From Oikopleura dioica (taxonomy: Eukaryota > Chordata > Appendicularia > Copelata > Oikopleuridae): a DNA stretch of 64,000 nt. A program made the translations under genes and the position numbers. Of the stretch, positions 10,503-26,524 are shown one piece after another. The stretch covers positions 9,346,157 to 9,410,156 of the forward strand of contig OU015566.1 in assembly GCA_907165135.1 (NCBI GenBank), in the 5' to 3' direction. The notes under the pieces are model-generated. The model was not told the origin of the DNA. It ran no database searches and saw only the letters and a list, made by a program, of their open reading frames with translations. The stretch's first letter is position 1; each line of letters starts with the position of its first letter.

Positions 10503-13412
10503 ATGCTGGAAATATATATTCTTTATTTTTCCTTAGTATTTTTAAGAGAATCATCTGCAGAATGGAGCAGCTGGAGTCCTTGCGCGAAAACTTGTGGGCC
10601 TACATACAGGATATTGTACTTAACAATATGATCATCATATTATGCTCTTAGTGAAAAAGGCTTTATATCAATTTAAAAGATTTCGTCAATGGGAAGACTC
10701 CCATGATGAGAGCACTTCTGATATACAAAATGAGTACGAATATTGCTTGGGATTAAAAAATTGTGAATTTTCTTCGAAGCCAAATGAGTTCTGTATTAAT
10801 CCTCTTCAAAGTTAAGGGTTTAGGCAATTCATGAAAATATCAAAATAAAATACTTATTGATTGCTTTGAAAGAACAAGATTATCCGGAAGTTGTCAAATT
10901 TCTTGCGACAATAATGATGACTCGCGAGTTTCAATGACTTCAGTTGATGGAACACCCTGCAATAGACTTTGGCAATCTGGGAAACAGGAGTTGATTTCTT
11001 TTGCCTTTTTTTGTTTATTTCAGCTTTGAAAGTCCTCAAAACAGAATATGCATTTCCGGAATATGCATGATCCTCGGCTGTGATGGAAAGCTGACAAAAG
11101 AGAAGAAACAAGGATATTGTGGATCTTGTCGTTCACGTGATCGTTCGGCCTGCTTTGTTACATCTTCGGAGAGAATATTGAGTGGATGCGAGCAGTTCTC
11201 CTTGTTGATTCCGCCGGTGCCCAAGAAGTCTTACGACTTTTTATTGATATACGGATTTCAACAGAATTACGTGTACTCAAACCAATATAATCAGGTTTTT
11301 ACAGGTTGTTGATGATTTTAACTACACTTGTGCCGGTTTAAGCGAGTCTAAACATCTAGATTGACTCTGTTGAAATCCTTTCGGGACCGTTTCACCGGCA
11401 AATTTAGCGATTGAATTCACAAGCCCTGCCACTGGAAGTGTTAGTCTCTTCGACAGCATGGAATTTTCAGCTAGCTCTACAAATATTTTTTATCGACAAA
11501 ATTACAAAAGTCAAATTCTCTCCTGGAAGACTTGGATTAATTCTGATGCATATTTTTCCTGCTTGAGTAAATACGAAGGAAGAATTTCACTGAAGTGGGA
11601 ATTTAAAACTCTCAATAAAACGGAGTATTCGTTTCCAAAAATTGACGACGGATTCTTTGATAATTTTATACCTGAATTTACGCTAGGTAATTACACTCAC
11701 AAATGTGATTCAATTGAATCTAAAAGTTAGTTCATTCGATGATATTTTTTATAAGGCCCACTTGGTGGCGCTGCACTTGCGGAAGATACTGCTCTTATGG
11801 AAAGTCGTAGACATAGAAGACGACATAAGAATGGTAATTATTTAATTTCAGATTTCTCAAAGACTGTAGTTTGACAGACTATCCAGTTGTTTATTCTGAG
11901 ATGATTTGAAACGGTTTATTTTCGTCATTTCAGAACATAAAAATCGCCACGAAAAATACCACTGGCAAGTCTCTGAGAGAATTCCTTGTGCAGCAACTTG
12001 TGGCTCATCGATCACAACAGCCAAAGTAGCCTGTGTCGATTTGTTTGGAAAAGAGTCGGATTACAGTAACTGCAATTTGGACATGATGCCTGACATTGTG
12101 CCAAGAATCTGCGCTGATACTCCGGATTCGGTCAAATTTCAAAGTCTCAGTTATTTGAAATTCTCAATCAATGACCGCGTAAAAGTGTGAGCCGCGTTGG
12201 GAAACGACAAGTTGGTCGGAGTGTACGACGTCTTGTGGCCAGGGCTTTCAGGTAGTGGTCGCTAAGAGTTCCTCGGAGGGACAAATGGACAGAGTGACCG
12301 CGAAAAAAGTCGCGAATGGCGCACTGTTGGTTAAAAATTGAGGCCGGAGTGGATTCCACTGTCATGCCAGAAAAGTGCCGCGATGAATTAAGACCCGAGA
12401 CGATGAAGAAGTGCGAGAATCAACCCTGTTCTTCACCATGGATGACGTCCGAGTGGTCCTCTTGTTCGGCGGAGTGCGGCTCAACGTCTGTCAGAATCCG
12501 TCACGTGGAATGTCGGTCTTCTTTCTGCCTCGGTGAAATGCCAGCAACGCATGAGATCTGCACACATGAATGCACTTATAAATGGCAGCGCTTCCCGTGG
12601 AGCCAGGTTTGGATTAAAAATGGCACCATATTGTAATTGATCAAAAGTGTTCGGATAAATGCGGCGGAAGAACATATAGAACCGTAATTTGTCTGTCTTC
12701 AGAAGGGCAGCAAGTAGCGGATAGGTGAGATCATTCATCTTTTGAATAATTCATCTTACAATGTCAGTTTTTGCACGGATAAGAAACCAAAGACAAGTCG
12801 AAGATGTGGTCGAAACTGCGCCCCGTTTTGGCAAGTTGGAGAGTGGTCCATATGCTCCCAGGAACGGAATACGGCAATACTGAATAATATAAAATATATG
12901 AATATATTCCAATGAAAGACATGTTCGACTGAAAATCAACAAGCAAAATCAAACAGGTCTGTCAAATGCGTTTCGACTGATCATCGTGGTCGCTTTCGTC
13001 CTGGAAGTGATTGTCCAGAACCACGGCCAGATAGAGAAAAGGATTGTGACGTACCTATGTGCCCAATTAGCTGGATTTTTTCTCAATGGAGCAAGGTACA
13101 ATTTCATAAATTGATATTTTGACAATTTAAAGTGTTCTGTATCGTGTGGAGTCGGAGTTTCGACGAGACAAGTGTCGTGCTCAGAAATTGGAAAATGCAC
13201 TGGACCGACGCCAGATGTTTCAAAATCATGTGTGCTTCAAAGTTGTCCGCATATGAGGATAAATTGTGCGGATTTTCCTGGGATGAATTGTCCTGTTGTC
13301 AAAAGATATGGCTATTGCTCAAATCCTATTTTGAAGGTTAGCGCATCTCACCTATTACAATTCAATTTCAATATAGGCGCGATGCTGCAATACCTGTTCA
13401 GAAAGAGTATGA
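10503..13412 (+). CDS. ADAMTS-like protein (thrombospondin type 1 repeats, PLAC domain)
   Basis: A secreted matrix protein with the domain order of the ADAMTSL group and no protease domain. The ATG at 10503 starts a signal peptide (MLEIYILYFSLVFLRESSA) directly followed by the first thrombospondin repeat (EWSSWSPCAKTCG). Then comes an ADAMTS cysteine-rich block (DGTPC; ICISGICMILGCDG; GYCGSC), a spacer-like region at about 11200-11730, further repeats (MTSEWSSCSAECG, WQVGEWSICSQ, IFSQWSKCSVSCGVG) and a C-terminal PLAC domain (CADFPGMNCPVVKRYGYC to ARCCNTC) with stop at 13410-13412. About a dozen short introns break the gene. Two of them make sense only with GA-AG ends (10610-10679 and 12862-12918). 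Several exon limits in 10800-12300 are not resolved. An AATAAA lies at 13440. Confidence 0.85.
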
Positions 13413-13439
13413 ACAACATGCTTATTTGCTAGATTACAT

Positions 13440-13445
13440 AATAAA
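13440..13445 (+). terminator. Polyadenylation signal of the ADAMTS-like gene
   Basis: AATAAA 28 bases after the stop codon at 13410-13412, on the same strand. Such short 3' untranslated regions fit the compact gene spacing of this window. Confidence 0.6.
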
Positions 13446-13881
13446 TTCTTGTACTTTATTAACATCAAGTGATGGTAAAATGGAGAAAAGGATATGAACA
13501 CAGTAGCAAAGTAAGAATAAAAAATGAAGCAGTGGCGTAGCTAAACGATTGTCAATTACAGGTGATAAGAAATTTTTAGTTTTTGAACGCAGATTTGTTT
13601 AAAAAATTCTTCTAGTTACGCTTTGAAAAGGAAGGAAATAGTTGAAAAGGAGGATTCTTGAACTTTTGAAAAAATTGATATCAAGGAAGAGAGTTTGAAG
13701 AAAGACAACGTATCTGGTGGTTTTGGTAGAAATATACAGTGAGTTGATCGTTTTCGATTTTGAAAAAGATATCTAGTTACTAGATTCTAGTAGTTGTTTT
13801 GTTCAATATATATGGGCGTTTGTGGTTTTTGTATGTTCTGCTTTGAGACTTCCAACGTCTCACTTTATAAATGGTAAAAGT

Positions 13882-17874
<3,993 letters not shown>

Positions 17875-19392
17875 CTAAATAGTTATAACTTGTAGGGTTA
17901 TTTTATTACTCTACAGAAAAGTCAGTAATTTCATAGAATTTCTGGAACAAACATTCATTTATATGAAGAAATTACGATCGCCATCAGGCGGATATGAATA
18001 AGCTGACTCTGTGACAGTCGAAAATGACGCTTACAGAATTAAACAACCATAAAATTTCTACATTTACTGTATTTACCCGGATTTCGGTAGTGCCACCATC
18101 GACAGCATTCGGGTTAAATCTTCGTCCGAACCAGATTTTTCGAATTCTGAAATTCACGATAAGCAACTGTTCCCGAAATCATTCAACTCTTCCTCCTACC
18201 ACACAAAAACTTTCTCTCATGACTTTCTCGGTGCTCCGCCAGATTCATAAACCCACTTGTTTCTCCGCGCTCTTTATCAACAAGCGAGGAGAGCGCTAGA
18301 ATCTTTAGAGAGAAATTGTGATTTCAGAATACGAAACTTTTGTCAACTGCAAGTTCAGAGGGGAGAGATTTTTTTTGTTTCCAGCTCGACGAGGTCATTG
18401 TTTGCGGATATTGCGGCTACAAAAAGCGACAATGAAGCGCAAACACCGCTCTTGGCGGCCATGGTCAGACTCTGGCAAACAGAGCTCTAGGCACGCGGAC
18501 AGTTCAATTCTTATGAGGGCTACAATTCTCATTTGAACATGTGTCCGTCAGACAATGGGTCACTGTGGAACGGCTTTTAAACGTGCAAAAGTCAAATTAA
18601 AAAGTTCTTTCAAGGAACTACAATTCTAGTCAACGCTGGAAATACCTGTTTTTATTTGGAAATGCTTCTTATCTCTGGCTTTCTGATGGGGAAAAACGTT
18701 GATACGGGAAAATTATAATGATTATTTGTTGTTTAATGTTTTGTTTGTTTAATATGTATTCTGTGAAAGATTATTAAACATTGACCCTTCGTGAAGTCCA
18801 GAAGAAGATAGCCGCTCGGAGGAGGCGCCCTCGTTGCGAAACATCGGCGATTCGACCTAATTTCGCCGCGCGAGCGCCACCTTGTTGGGTCCAGTAATGG
18901 GCCCAGTTCACCTGTTAGTTCTTGAATCATTTCACTATCATTTGGTAACACCGACAAAATTCACCATTATTACTCATATTCTAAAGTAAGGAATAGGCTC
19001 ATTCATGTATTTTAAAGTTCCCAAATAAGACTATCTCTCTAAGGAAAGTTCCAGTTTCTAAGAAAAGTTTTTTCGAAAAAAAGACTTTTTCTGGGTGAGG
19101 ATTAAACGTCATGAAAGTAGTTTAGCGTTTATCTCTATCATTTGAATATGAATTTTCTGATGATAATCCCTAATTATTTCGACTATAAAAATGCTGTTTC
19201 ATGAGACGAGCTATTTTCTCCCATGAATAATAAATAAATCAGTCAAAAAGGAAAATTTATTCTTGCAAAAAATCCTGAAAGAAACAAATCCACTGTAAAA
19301 TCGCAAGAGTGGACTCTAGCAGAAGACAGCTGCCCTCTCCAGCTAGATGGCCAGCTCAAATTTCAACCGAACGCCAAGGTGACACTGCTCTT

Positions 19393-19400
19393 TATATAAG
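19393..19400 (+). promoter_or_regulatory. TATA box of a possible small transcription unit
   Basis: TATATAAG on the plus strand, followed about 30 bases later by a pyrimidine-rich start-like sequence and, 109 bases after the TATA box, by the ATG of a 62-codon frame. The arrangement looks like a real core promoter in an otherwise empty region. Confidence 0.4.
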
Positions 19401-19508
19401 GAGCGCTTGATTCGGTACTAAGTCACTTCTATCTCGCTGGCCAAGTTTTAAAGATAGATTTATGACATTAGGCTCGATGTGCACCGATGAGCGTCCCGGT
19501 TGAAAATT

Positions 19509-19697
19509 ATGGGGGACGAAGATCGAAAAATTTCTTTCTGCGATTTGATCCCCGTGAGCCGTTCGGATTTCAAGTCAGCTGAAAGGAATCAAGAAACAGT
19601 CCCAAAGCAGAAGCCCCTGCGAGGTCAATCGGCCACTTTAGGGATCTACCAGCCCAGCTGGACAACAAAAACACCGCTCTCGCGAAAATCCGCGTAA
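19509..19697 (+). CDS. Hypothetical 62-residue protein or first exon
   Basis: Open frame starting ATGGGGGACGAAGATCG, hydrophilic, no signal peptide or membrane segment, no domain I recognise. Its only support is the TATA box at 19393. It could be the complete product of a small gene, the first exon of a longer one, or chance. The frame stops at 19697 and no obvious downstream exon follows. Confidence 0.25.
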   Translation: MGDEDRKISFCDLIPVSRSDFKSAERNQETVPKQKPLRGQSATLGIYQPSWTTKTPLSRKSA

Positions 19698-22600
19698 TTA
19701 TGTATTTCACTGACGCCAGAGCTTATGCGCATGATTCGGGCGTAAATTGTAGAGTTAAGTATTTTCGGTTATTTTCTTTCATAAGAAATCGGTTGGTTTG
19801 GGCATAATGGTTGGGTAATTGAGCTTCAGGGTAAGGGTTGCTGATGGATTCTTCAAAAAGACATAAATATTTAACATAAATCCGCATTTTTCTTGTAATA
19901 TAACGGTATGTTAGCAGCTCATCAAGCCCTACCATAAAACATGTCATTTGCCGGCCAGAAGTTAAACAATTTTCTTGCGAAACTGAGATTTATTCTAACC
20001 GGCGATGTAACTTGAATGTCAAAATCAAAAAAACTGTTCCATCTTGTAATTATAAATTGTAAGCTAAAATTACATCTTCAGAAGTGTAAAGAATGATTCA
20101 AATTTTGTGTGGAATAAACGCCAGAATCGTAATGCTAGAAAAATGGATTTCTAAAGAGCTAGTGGGATAGTTGTTCGAGTGATCCGACTGGCAAATCGTG
20201 CTTAGCCTGTCCAGCTGGCCGCTGAAAGCCGAAAATTAGGTGAAATTCACGCCAACTCAAGCGGGTACGTACCGCCGGCATCAGAGTGCCGCTGACATTT
20301 CAATCTCTTCACCTTGGATTATTTTGCACGGGTCGGCACGTCAAACTCCACAAACGTGAGGCAATCTTTTCACGTCTTCCCTCACAAAAATTTAAGAAAA
20401 AATGACCTCAAAAGTTTCCAAAGATAAAATTCTTGAGTGGTATAAATTCTTACCGCTGATTCTTCGAAAAATAGGTTTCTTCAAAACCCGTTTTTTAAAA
20501 CTTCTCGACTGAGCTTCATCCATCTATCTATCTTGGTTTCTTTTTTTATCAATGGCCGAATCGACAGGATTTTCTGTTCTTTTGTGCTCGCTGTCGACAT
20601 GGGCCGGTCTGAAAGTAGCCGATGTCGCAACACCAGACGTCTCCTCCCTTTAAAATGCCCTATTCCGCGCCATATTCATGTATATTTAGCGCCAACAATA
20701 TTTTTTACATTTTGATCTCTTGAAATTGGCAAAAGGGGACTCAAGATTGAGTCACTAACTCGCGGCGGAATGGGCGACAGTTTCATGTCTACAGTCGGTA
20801 ACCCGTTGCTTTAATTGAAGACTTATGATCACAATACTTTTGTCGATAACCCTTAGTTGATTTGGGTTCAGTTGAGTTCACTGTGTTCAAGCAACGACTT
20901 GAGCTCGCCAACGAAAATGAGCTTATTTTCTGACTATTTGTTTATATTCTTCGAAATCACTGTAATGGTTGCCGTATAGCCATCGACATCCGGAGTCAGT
21001 AAGCTTCAATATCTCGTATCAACTCAGATAAACGAACCAGGCTGGCCTTCAGATAAAAACTCAACATCGACAGTGACAAATTTCCGTTTCGAAATAGAAA
21101 TGACTGTTGATGGACGTTTTAATTGATATTGCGAGACTCAAAGCAAATGGAAAAACTTTCCATTTATTCCTATTCTTTGGACCATGAAGCATAATCCGGT
21201 AGTGAACCGACTTAGAAAAATCTAGATCTCACATTAGCAGATTTTGAAATTGAAAAAGACTTGCGCAAAATTATAAAAATTATAATCATGAGACAAATAA
21301 TCCGGAAAATGATAGATTCAGAAAGAGAATGTCTGAATTGACGAAAATCTATTGAAACGGGCTCGGTCAGACTTGTCTGTCATACCGTGGGATCCCGCGC
21401 CGTAAAGAGCGGGCGATCCACAATCACTGATAGCAACCGGTTGAAGAAGGATCGAATTCATGTCTGCGCGGCCGCGCTCATTCAGATTCGCGTGTCAAGT
21501 CTGACCGACAGTGGGAGACAAGATTGAGCATGGGAAGAAAGGAGTGGTATAAAAGACTACATTCTTACTTCAAAAATATCAGCAGGGGTTGAAATGATTC
21601 TTTTATTAGTAGAATCTACTCGGCAGATTCTCAACTGGGAACGAAAAATTACGTAACACGATTTATGTTGTGTAAGAATTACAAATTTATTCTAAAAAGG
21701 GATGATGATATAACCGACAAATAATTTATTGAGAAGCTCTTATTGAAAAAAATGAAAAGAAAATTAATCATGAAATCAAGGAAGAGTACATTAATCCCAC
21801 GGTCGTAAAAAAGTCTGATCTCTTTCTTACCTTTTGAACTCATCGAAACAGTGCGGTTTCCATCTGCGCTCGCGTTGTTGTTCGCCTAAAATAGTATTCT
21901 TGAAGATGTTGGTCATTTTGGGCACTCTGAGAACAATTGCCAGTGGGCAGCCGTTCAGACGCGATCGCCAAAACAGGGGTCAGTGGCTAATGAGTCGAGT
22001 TTTTCTGCTGATCGGTGCAAAACTCGCTCTATTTGTTGCGCAATCACAACTTACAACTCGCTGGACACATTTATGATGATCTGGGAATAGCCCGCGGGGC
22101 AGGTTGTGTCTGACCGCTTCGCCTAGGGCTAATTGCGCACTAATTCATCTACAAGTACAAGCTCGAAATAAAGCCAGGATTGCCAAAAGTCTGAGAGTCC
22201 AATAATAACGCCGCAAGTAATCGCCAAATTTACAGTTTTTGCGCAGTGGGCGCTCTAAACCACTGACCAGGTAAAATTTTGATAGCAAAACTCTCAAATC
22301 ATTTCCTCGGCAAACTCGACTTGGCATTTGACGTCAGAACGCAAACGATGGAAGGGAAGGACATTTGCGAAGCCGTCTCGCCTTCACTGACCATGGCAAA
22401 GTCACTATCGAGTTCTGTCTTATTCCTCAGTATTTTAATTGTAATCAAACAACCCAACGCGAACTCGCCAGATTTTATGCTGACAGAGGCAATCTCGGAC
22501 AGCTACCAAGCGACTTCCTCTCTGACCACCATAAAACTAATAACGTATTGTCTCTTTTATACAAATGCTGAATAAGACTCAATAAAATGATAAATGGATA

Positions 22601-22821
22601 GCTTAATTATCGTTACTTTGACCATCTTAATTTTTTTTTTGTTGAACTCGATAATATGTCATCGGTGACCGTAGAATTTCTGTAGTTTTTCTGTAATTAA
22701 GGGGTTTTTGATTAACTTATCATAATAAAAATTTTCTACACTTGACATGGTTGGTTTCTGTTACAGTCATTTTATCACTACACCTATGATTTTCAAAATA
22801 TAGAATTATATGTATCATTAA

Positions 22822-23484
22822 GGGGGAGGTGGTCGAAAATTAAGATTTTTCAAACCAAGATTGAGAAAAAACCGAAAGGGACAAGAAACTCTAAATTTTC
22901 TAGGGTTAAAGATAAACGTTGAAAGAATGTGGGCGCGTGGAGAAAAAAAATTTTTTTTTTGAAAAAAACTGAGAAAAACTTTATGAAAGTGGACCCTACT
23001 TCAATCCAAGATTACGGGCAAAATAATTTTTTTTTTCAAAGATCAAACCTCATATGATGATAGAATAGACCCTTACGGATGTGGGCGCGTGGAGAAAAAA
23101 TAGGGTTGCTATGATAATTAAGGTCGAAACGGCCGATTTAAAAATGTCGTTTTTGCTAAAAATGGTCATTTTTCACTTATTTTAAATGAAGTTTTCCAAA
23201 AAATCGCCAATAACCCTAATTTTTTAGATATTTACAATTCTGACCTGATAAAAAAACTATATCTTCCAATAAAAAATGAAGTTCTGTTGGTTTTAGTGCG
23301 AAAAAACAGTTTCTAAAATTCCGAAAAATCTCGACTTCGTGACCTAAAATCAAAAATTTTCAATGTTAAAGTTTATCCAATCAAAAAAAGCTGGAGACCA
23401 AAAATGCTTCTTTTTTAATGGAGAATTCAAAAAAATAATCAAAATTTTGAAAATCGAAAAAAATTTTTTTCGACCACCTCCCCC
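22822..23484. mobile_element. TTAA-flanked (piggyBac-like) non-autonomous element, 663 bp
   Basis: The ends are inverted repeats beginning GGGGGAGGTGGTCGAAAA, and the element is bracketed by TTAA on both sides (22818-22821 and 23485-23488), the target of piggyBac-type transposons. The interior is AT-rich with poly-A and poly-T runs and a repeated motif (GTGGGCGCGTGGAGAAAAAA at about 22930 and 23080). It has no coding capacity, so it would need a transposase from elsewhere. Confidence 0.85.
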
Positions 23485-24859
23485 TTAAACTGTTATGGTG
23501 TCTTAAAAACTCTTCTGATCTAAACTCTATTAGAAACCATACAGATACTTAGTTGAGTATTTTATTTGACTTTATTTCTATTTACCTTCAGGTCGGCGAA
23601 AGAGTTCTAGTTTTTACAGTAGTTGCTCGTCTCTACGGGGTTCGTGGTGGCTCTCTCTGTGGCGCGTTGCCGTCCAAATAATATGTGGTCATTTTTAACG
23701 AGGAAGCAATGGTCAGCATAATTTTCATTTATTTTGCGCCATGACATTGTACGGTCCAGCCAGTGGGCACACACAGCCGTTGGGCACACACACACATAGA
23801 CACGCATGAACGCTAAGCTCGACCACGGCCAAATACCAGCACCGTGACCCTAACCGACCATCGCGCAAAGCAACACTTCCTTTGTTTAACCATCTCACGC
23901 AGGGGCGCACGCCCGAGGCGATTTATTCCTGTTCTAACTTGCTACCTGATACTGCAAACAAGCAATCTGCAGGATCTCTAGTTATAGATTTTTCTGAAAG
24001 AAAAAATGTGGAAATAGTCTTTCGACTACGTAATTTTATTGTACCATAAATGCCCAAGAACCGAATGAAAATGAAAGTAATCATTAAAAAAAAATAACAC
24101 AATCGGTATTCTTTCATAAGCCCCATTTTCAAATTATTGGTGGAAAGCTTTCAATAAAAGGCGTTATTTTATACAAATACCCGTTTTATGATTCCTTTGA
24201 AGGAATTGTAACTTGTCGAGTGAAAGATTTCATTCAACTTCCTCAGCTCATAAATAATAATTATAAAAATTTACTCCAAACAAAGCAGATCTTTCTTCTG
24301 AGCGAGGCGCTAAGTGTGTGGTGGCTACTGGCCAGTTGAAAAGGCTGCTTGACCATGCTTAGAAAAAATGCTAAGCAAGTGTTGTTCGACAATTATGTAC
24401 GTGACTGAGTGATCGCTGCGGTCAGCATCCCGGAAATGGCGATGCTGATCCTCTGCCTCATCTCTGACCTTTGCGAAGCCTGCTGAAGGGCAACAAGTCG
24501 AAGTTGCCGGACTTGAAATCCCCACAGATCTCCCTTGGCATATAGAAAGGAGTCTCTCAGACTGACATTTTCAGCCATTCAAGTTGAACTTCGAAACCTT
24601 CTAAGCCTTGACAAACTTTCAAAATTTCAATATAATTAAATTTTTTAATTATTATTTTCTCAATCATAAGTAAAACTTCATGAATTATTTATTAAAGGTA
24701 TCAAATTGGCTTTCTCGTTGTTAAAACGATGAGAAATAGTCTGTTTCAAATGAAGAGTTTGATAATCTATCACTAACAAATTGATTATCGAGTTAAGTTA
24801 TGATCAGTGTTATAAGAGCTGTGAATAAAAACGGGTCTTCCAGTGAAATAACAAACGAT

Positions 24860-25055
24860 TACAGAAAATAATCCTGGTCTGGGACGGTCAAAAATACGCC
24901 TGGTTTGGGACGGTCGGGCCATTTAAAGATCAAAGGCGCACGCCTGGGGGGTGCTTTTTAATATGAAAGTGGCGCTAGAGGCGAGAGCGAAAATAATCCT
25001 GGTTTGGGACGCTTTGGCTGATTAAGACCGTCCCAGACCAGGCGTATTTTCTGTA
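24860..25055. mobile_element. Short inverted-repeat element (MITE), 196 bp
   Basis: The ends TACAGAAAATAATCCTGG and its partner reading TACAGAAAATACGCCTGG from the other side continue into GTCTGGGACGGTC. Inside are further copies of the CCTGGTTTGGGACG motif. No gene is present. A likely relative lies at the left edge of the window (52-106). Confidence 0.75.
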
Positions 25056-25205
25056 CCTGATGACATTTTGCTTCATAAAACTGTCGGTCGTTATTGACGA
25101 CGTGTCCTTAAGGCTTCTAGGGTAGTTGATGACTGTTCAAGCAATCTTACTCATTCTCACCATTATTTGCAGGAAGAAACAAAGAGAAATAAAAGAGATT
25201 TCAAA

Positions 25206-26357
25206 ATGCTAGAAGATATTCCCCTCGATTGCCAACTTAAAATTGCGGCTTTATTGTCGGCTGAAGATTTATATCAAGTCGTTAGCGTTGTTCCTCAATG
25301 GAGGATAACGATGCTCCACGCAAATACAGTCAGGAAAACAATCGGTAAGTGGAAATCGAAACATGGAAAGAATGACTTTTTATTCAAGAAAACGACCTTG
25401 AAAAACGCTCAACAATTTCCTCCACCCTCTTAAAATTCCTTGATCGCCCGGATGTCAACCTAGAAGACTTTTTAAAAGCCTCAAAATATCAACCATCACC
25501 ACCGAATTTACTCGCGAGAACCTACAATAGATTTCTTCTTACATTCGTCAACCGTCCAAAGAAGATCATCATGTTCGGAAATGGGCTTGAAAACGGACTC
25601 GTAACTTTTTTGATGACAATGTGTAAGGAAATTGGCGTGAAGTTAGCACCAGAAATGACATCTGGAGAAACACGGGGAGGACTTATTGTTGAATTCAAAG
25701 AGAACCTATTCGACCTGAACGCTTTGTATCCTGCTACGAGGAAATAGTCGTCAAAACAAATTAAGCTAGGTATATTTTTGTATAAGTATGAATTTAAATT
25801 AATATTTTCGAATATATTCGAAGATAATTTGACGAATTCGCATAATTGAATCACAAGATTTCTGAGAACTCGGTTACATACCGGTATGTAAATGATGACT
25901 AGAAAACAGAGAAATTCGACAAAGGGATAGCGAAGTCAGTTTGATAGACGATAATCATGAGTTAGTACTCCAAGCTGCTCGTCGATGCCGCGACGCATCA
26001 GCAGCTGTTTGTCTATTTTCTGCGACGAAGAAACCAAATAAAAAGGCGTTTCCAGAGCTCAAGGCAATTAGCGAAAGAATACCTCAAAATGCGAAGATCA
26101 TTCTAGGAAAGGTCTGTCGATCTTATTCAATCTATTTAAATCTTATCAATGATGACCGTAGAAAAGTTGAAATGACCTTCGATGATCAACCGGATCTTCT
26201 TCATTTGGGAAAACGAGCGACTAAAGAAGCGGATCTTGGAGACCGCGAATTCGAAATCATATCAATTCTTTGCGTGGAAGAAAGAAATGCATCAAATCAA
26301 AAAAGCATCAAATTCGATCTTAAATCCATCGCGTGCCTCTTTAATAAACTTTTGTAA
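25206..26357 (+). CDS. fbxo4: FBXO4-like F-box protein
   Basis: Substrate-recognition subunit of an SCF ubiquitin ligase, by similarity. Exon 1 (25206-25344) encodes an F-box (PLDCQLKIAALLSAEDLYQV ... WRITML). A 44-bp GT-AG intron leads to exon 2 (25389 to about 25747), whose KKIIMFGNGLENGLVTFLM and NALYPATRK match the start of the small-GTPase-like domain found after the F-box in FBXO4. A third exon from about 25920 to the stop at 26355-26357 continues that fold (LVLQAARRCRDASAAVCLFS; AKIILGKVC). The junction between exons 2 and 3 is unresolved, since the second exon reaches TAG at 25745-25747 unless a non-GT donor just before it is used. An acceptor (TTTGCAG) about 35 bases before the ATG fits trans-splicing of a leader. 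Confidence 0.7.
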
Positions 26358-26524
26358 AGTCGCGTTCTAGTAACAGCCACAGTCTTACACAGTGAGCCAA
26401 TGAGCTAATCCGATAGATTGGCATTTTGCTCAGGTCCCTGTTGCGGCTTCTTCTTCGCCACTTTTGACCTTTTCTAGCTCGCGCTGACGTTTCTTTCCTC
26501 TGACTCCAGCAAAAATATAAAAAT

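Larger units (their letters stand above)
17875..25165. other. 7.3-kb gene-poor region upstream of bcl11
   Basis: By far the longest stretch without convincing exons in the left half of the window. It holds a TTAA-flanked element (22822-23484), an inverted-repeat element (24860-25055), one short plus-strand frame with a good TATA box (19393-19697), and otherwise AT-rich unique-looking sequence. Because the missing first exon of bcl11 must lie this way, much of it is probably bcl11 intron or regulatory DNA. I see no zinc-finger, homeobox or other recognisable coding fragment. Confidence 0.5.

Noticed and set aside
18733-18957. Minus-strand frame RGEIRSNRRCFATRAPPPSG
   Set aside because: All three frames of this segment look similarly plausible and none has splice signals or a recognisable domain.
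22348-22571. 74-codon plus-strand frame with a hydrophobic stretch
   Set aside because: It is isolated in gene-poor DNA without promoter, splice or homology support.
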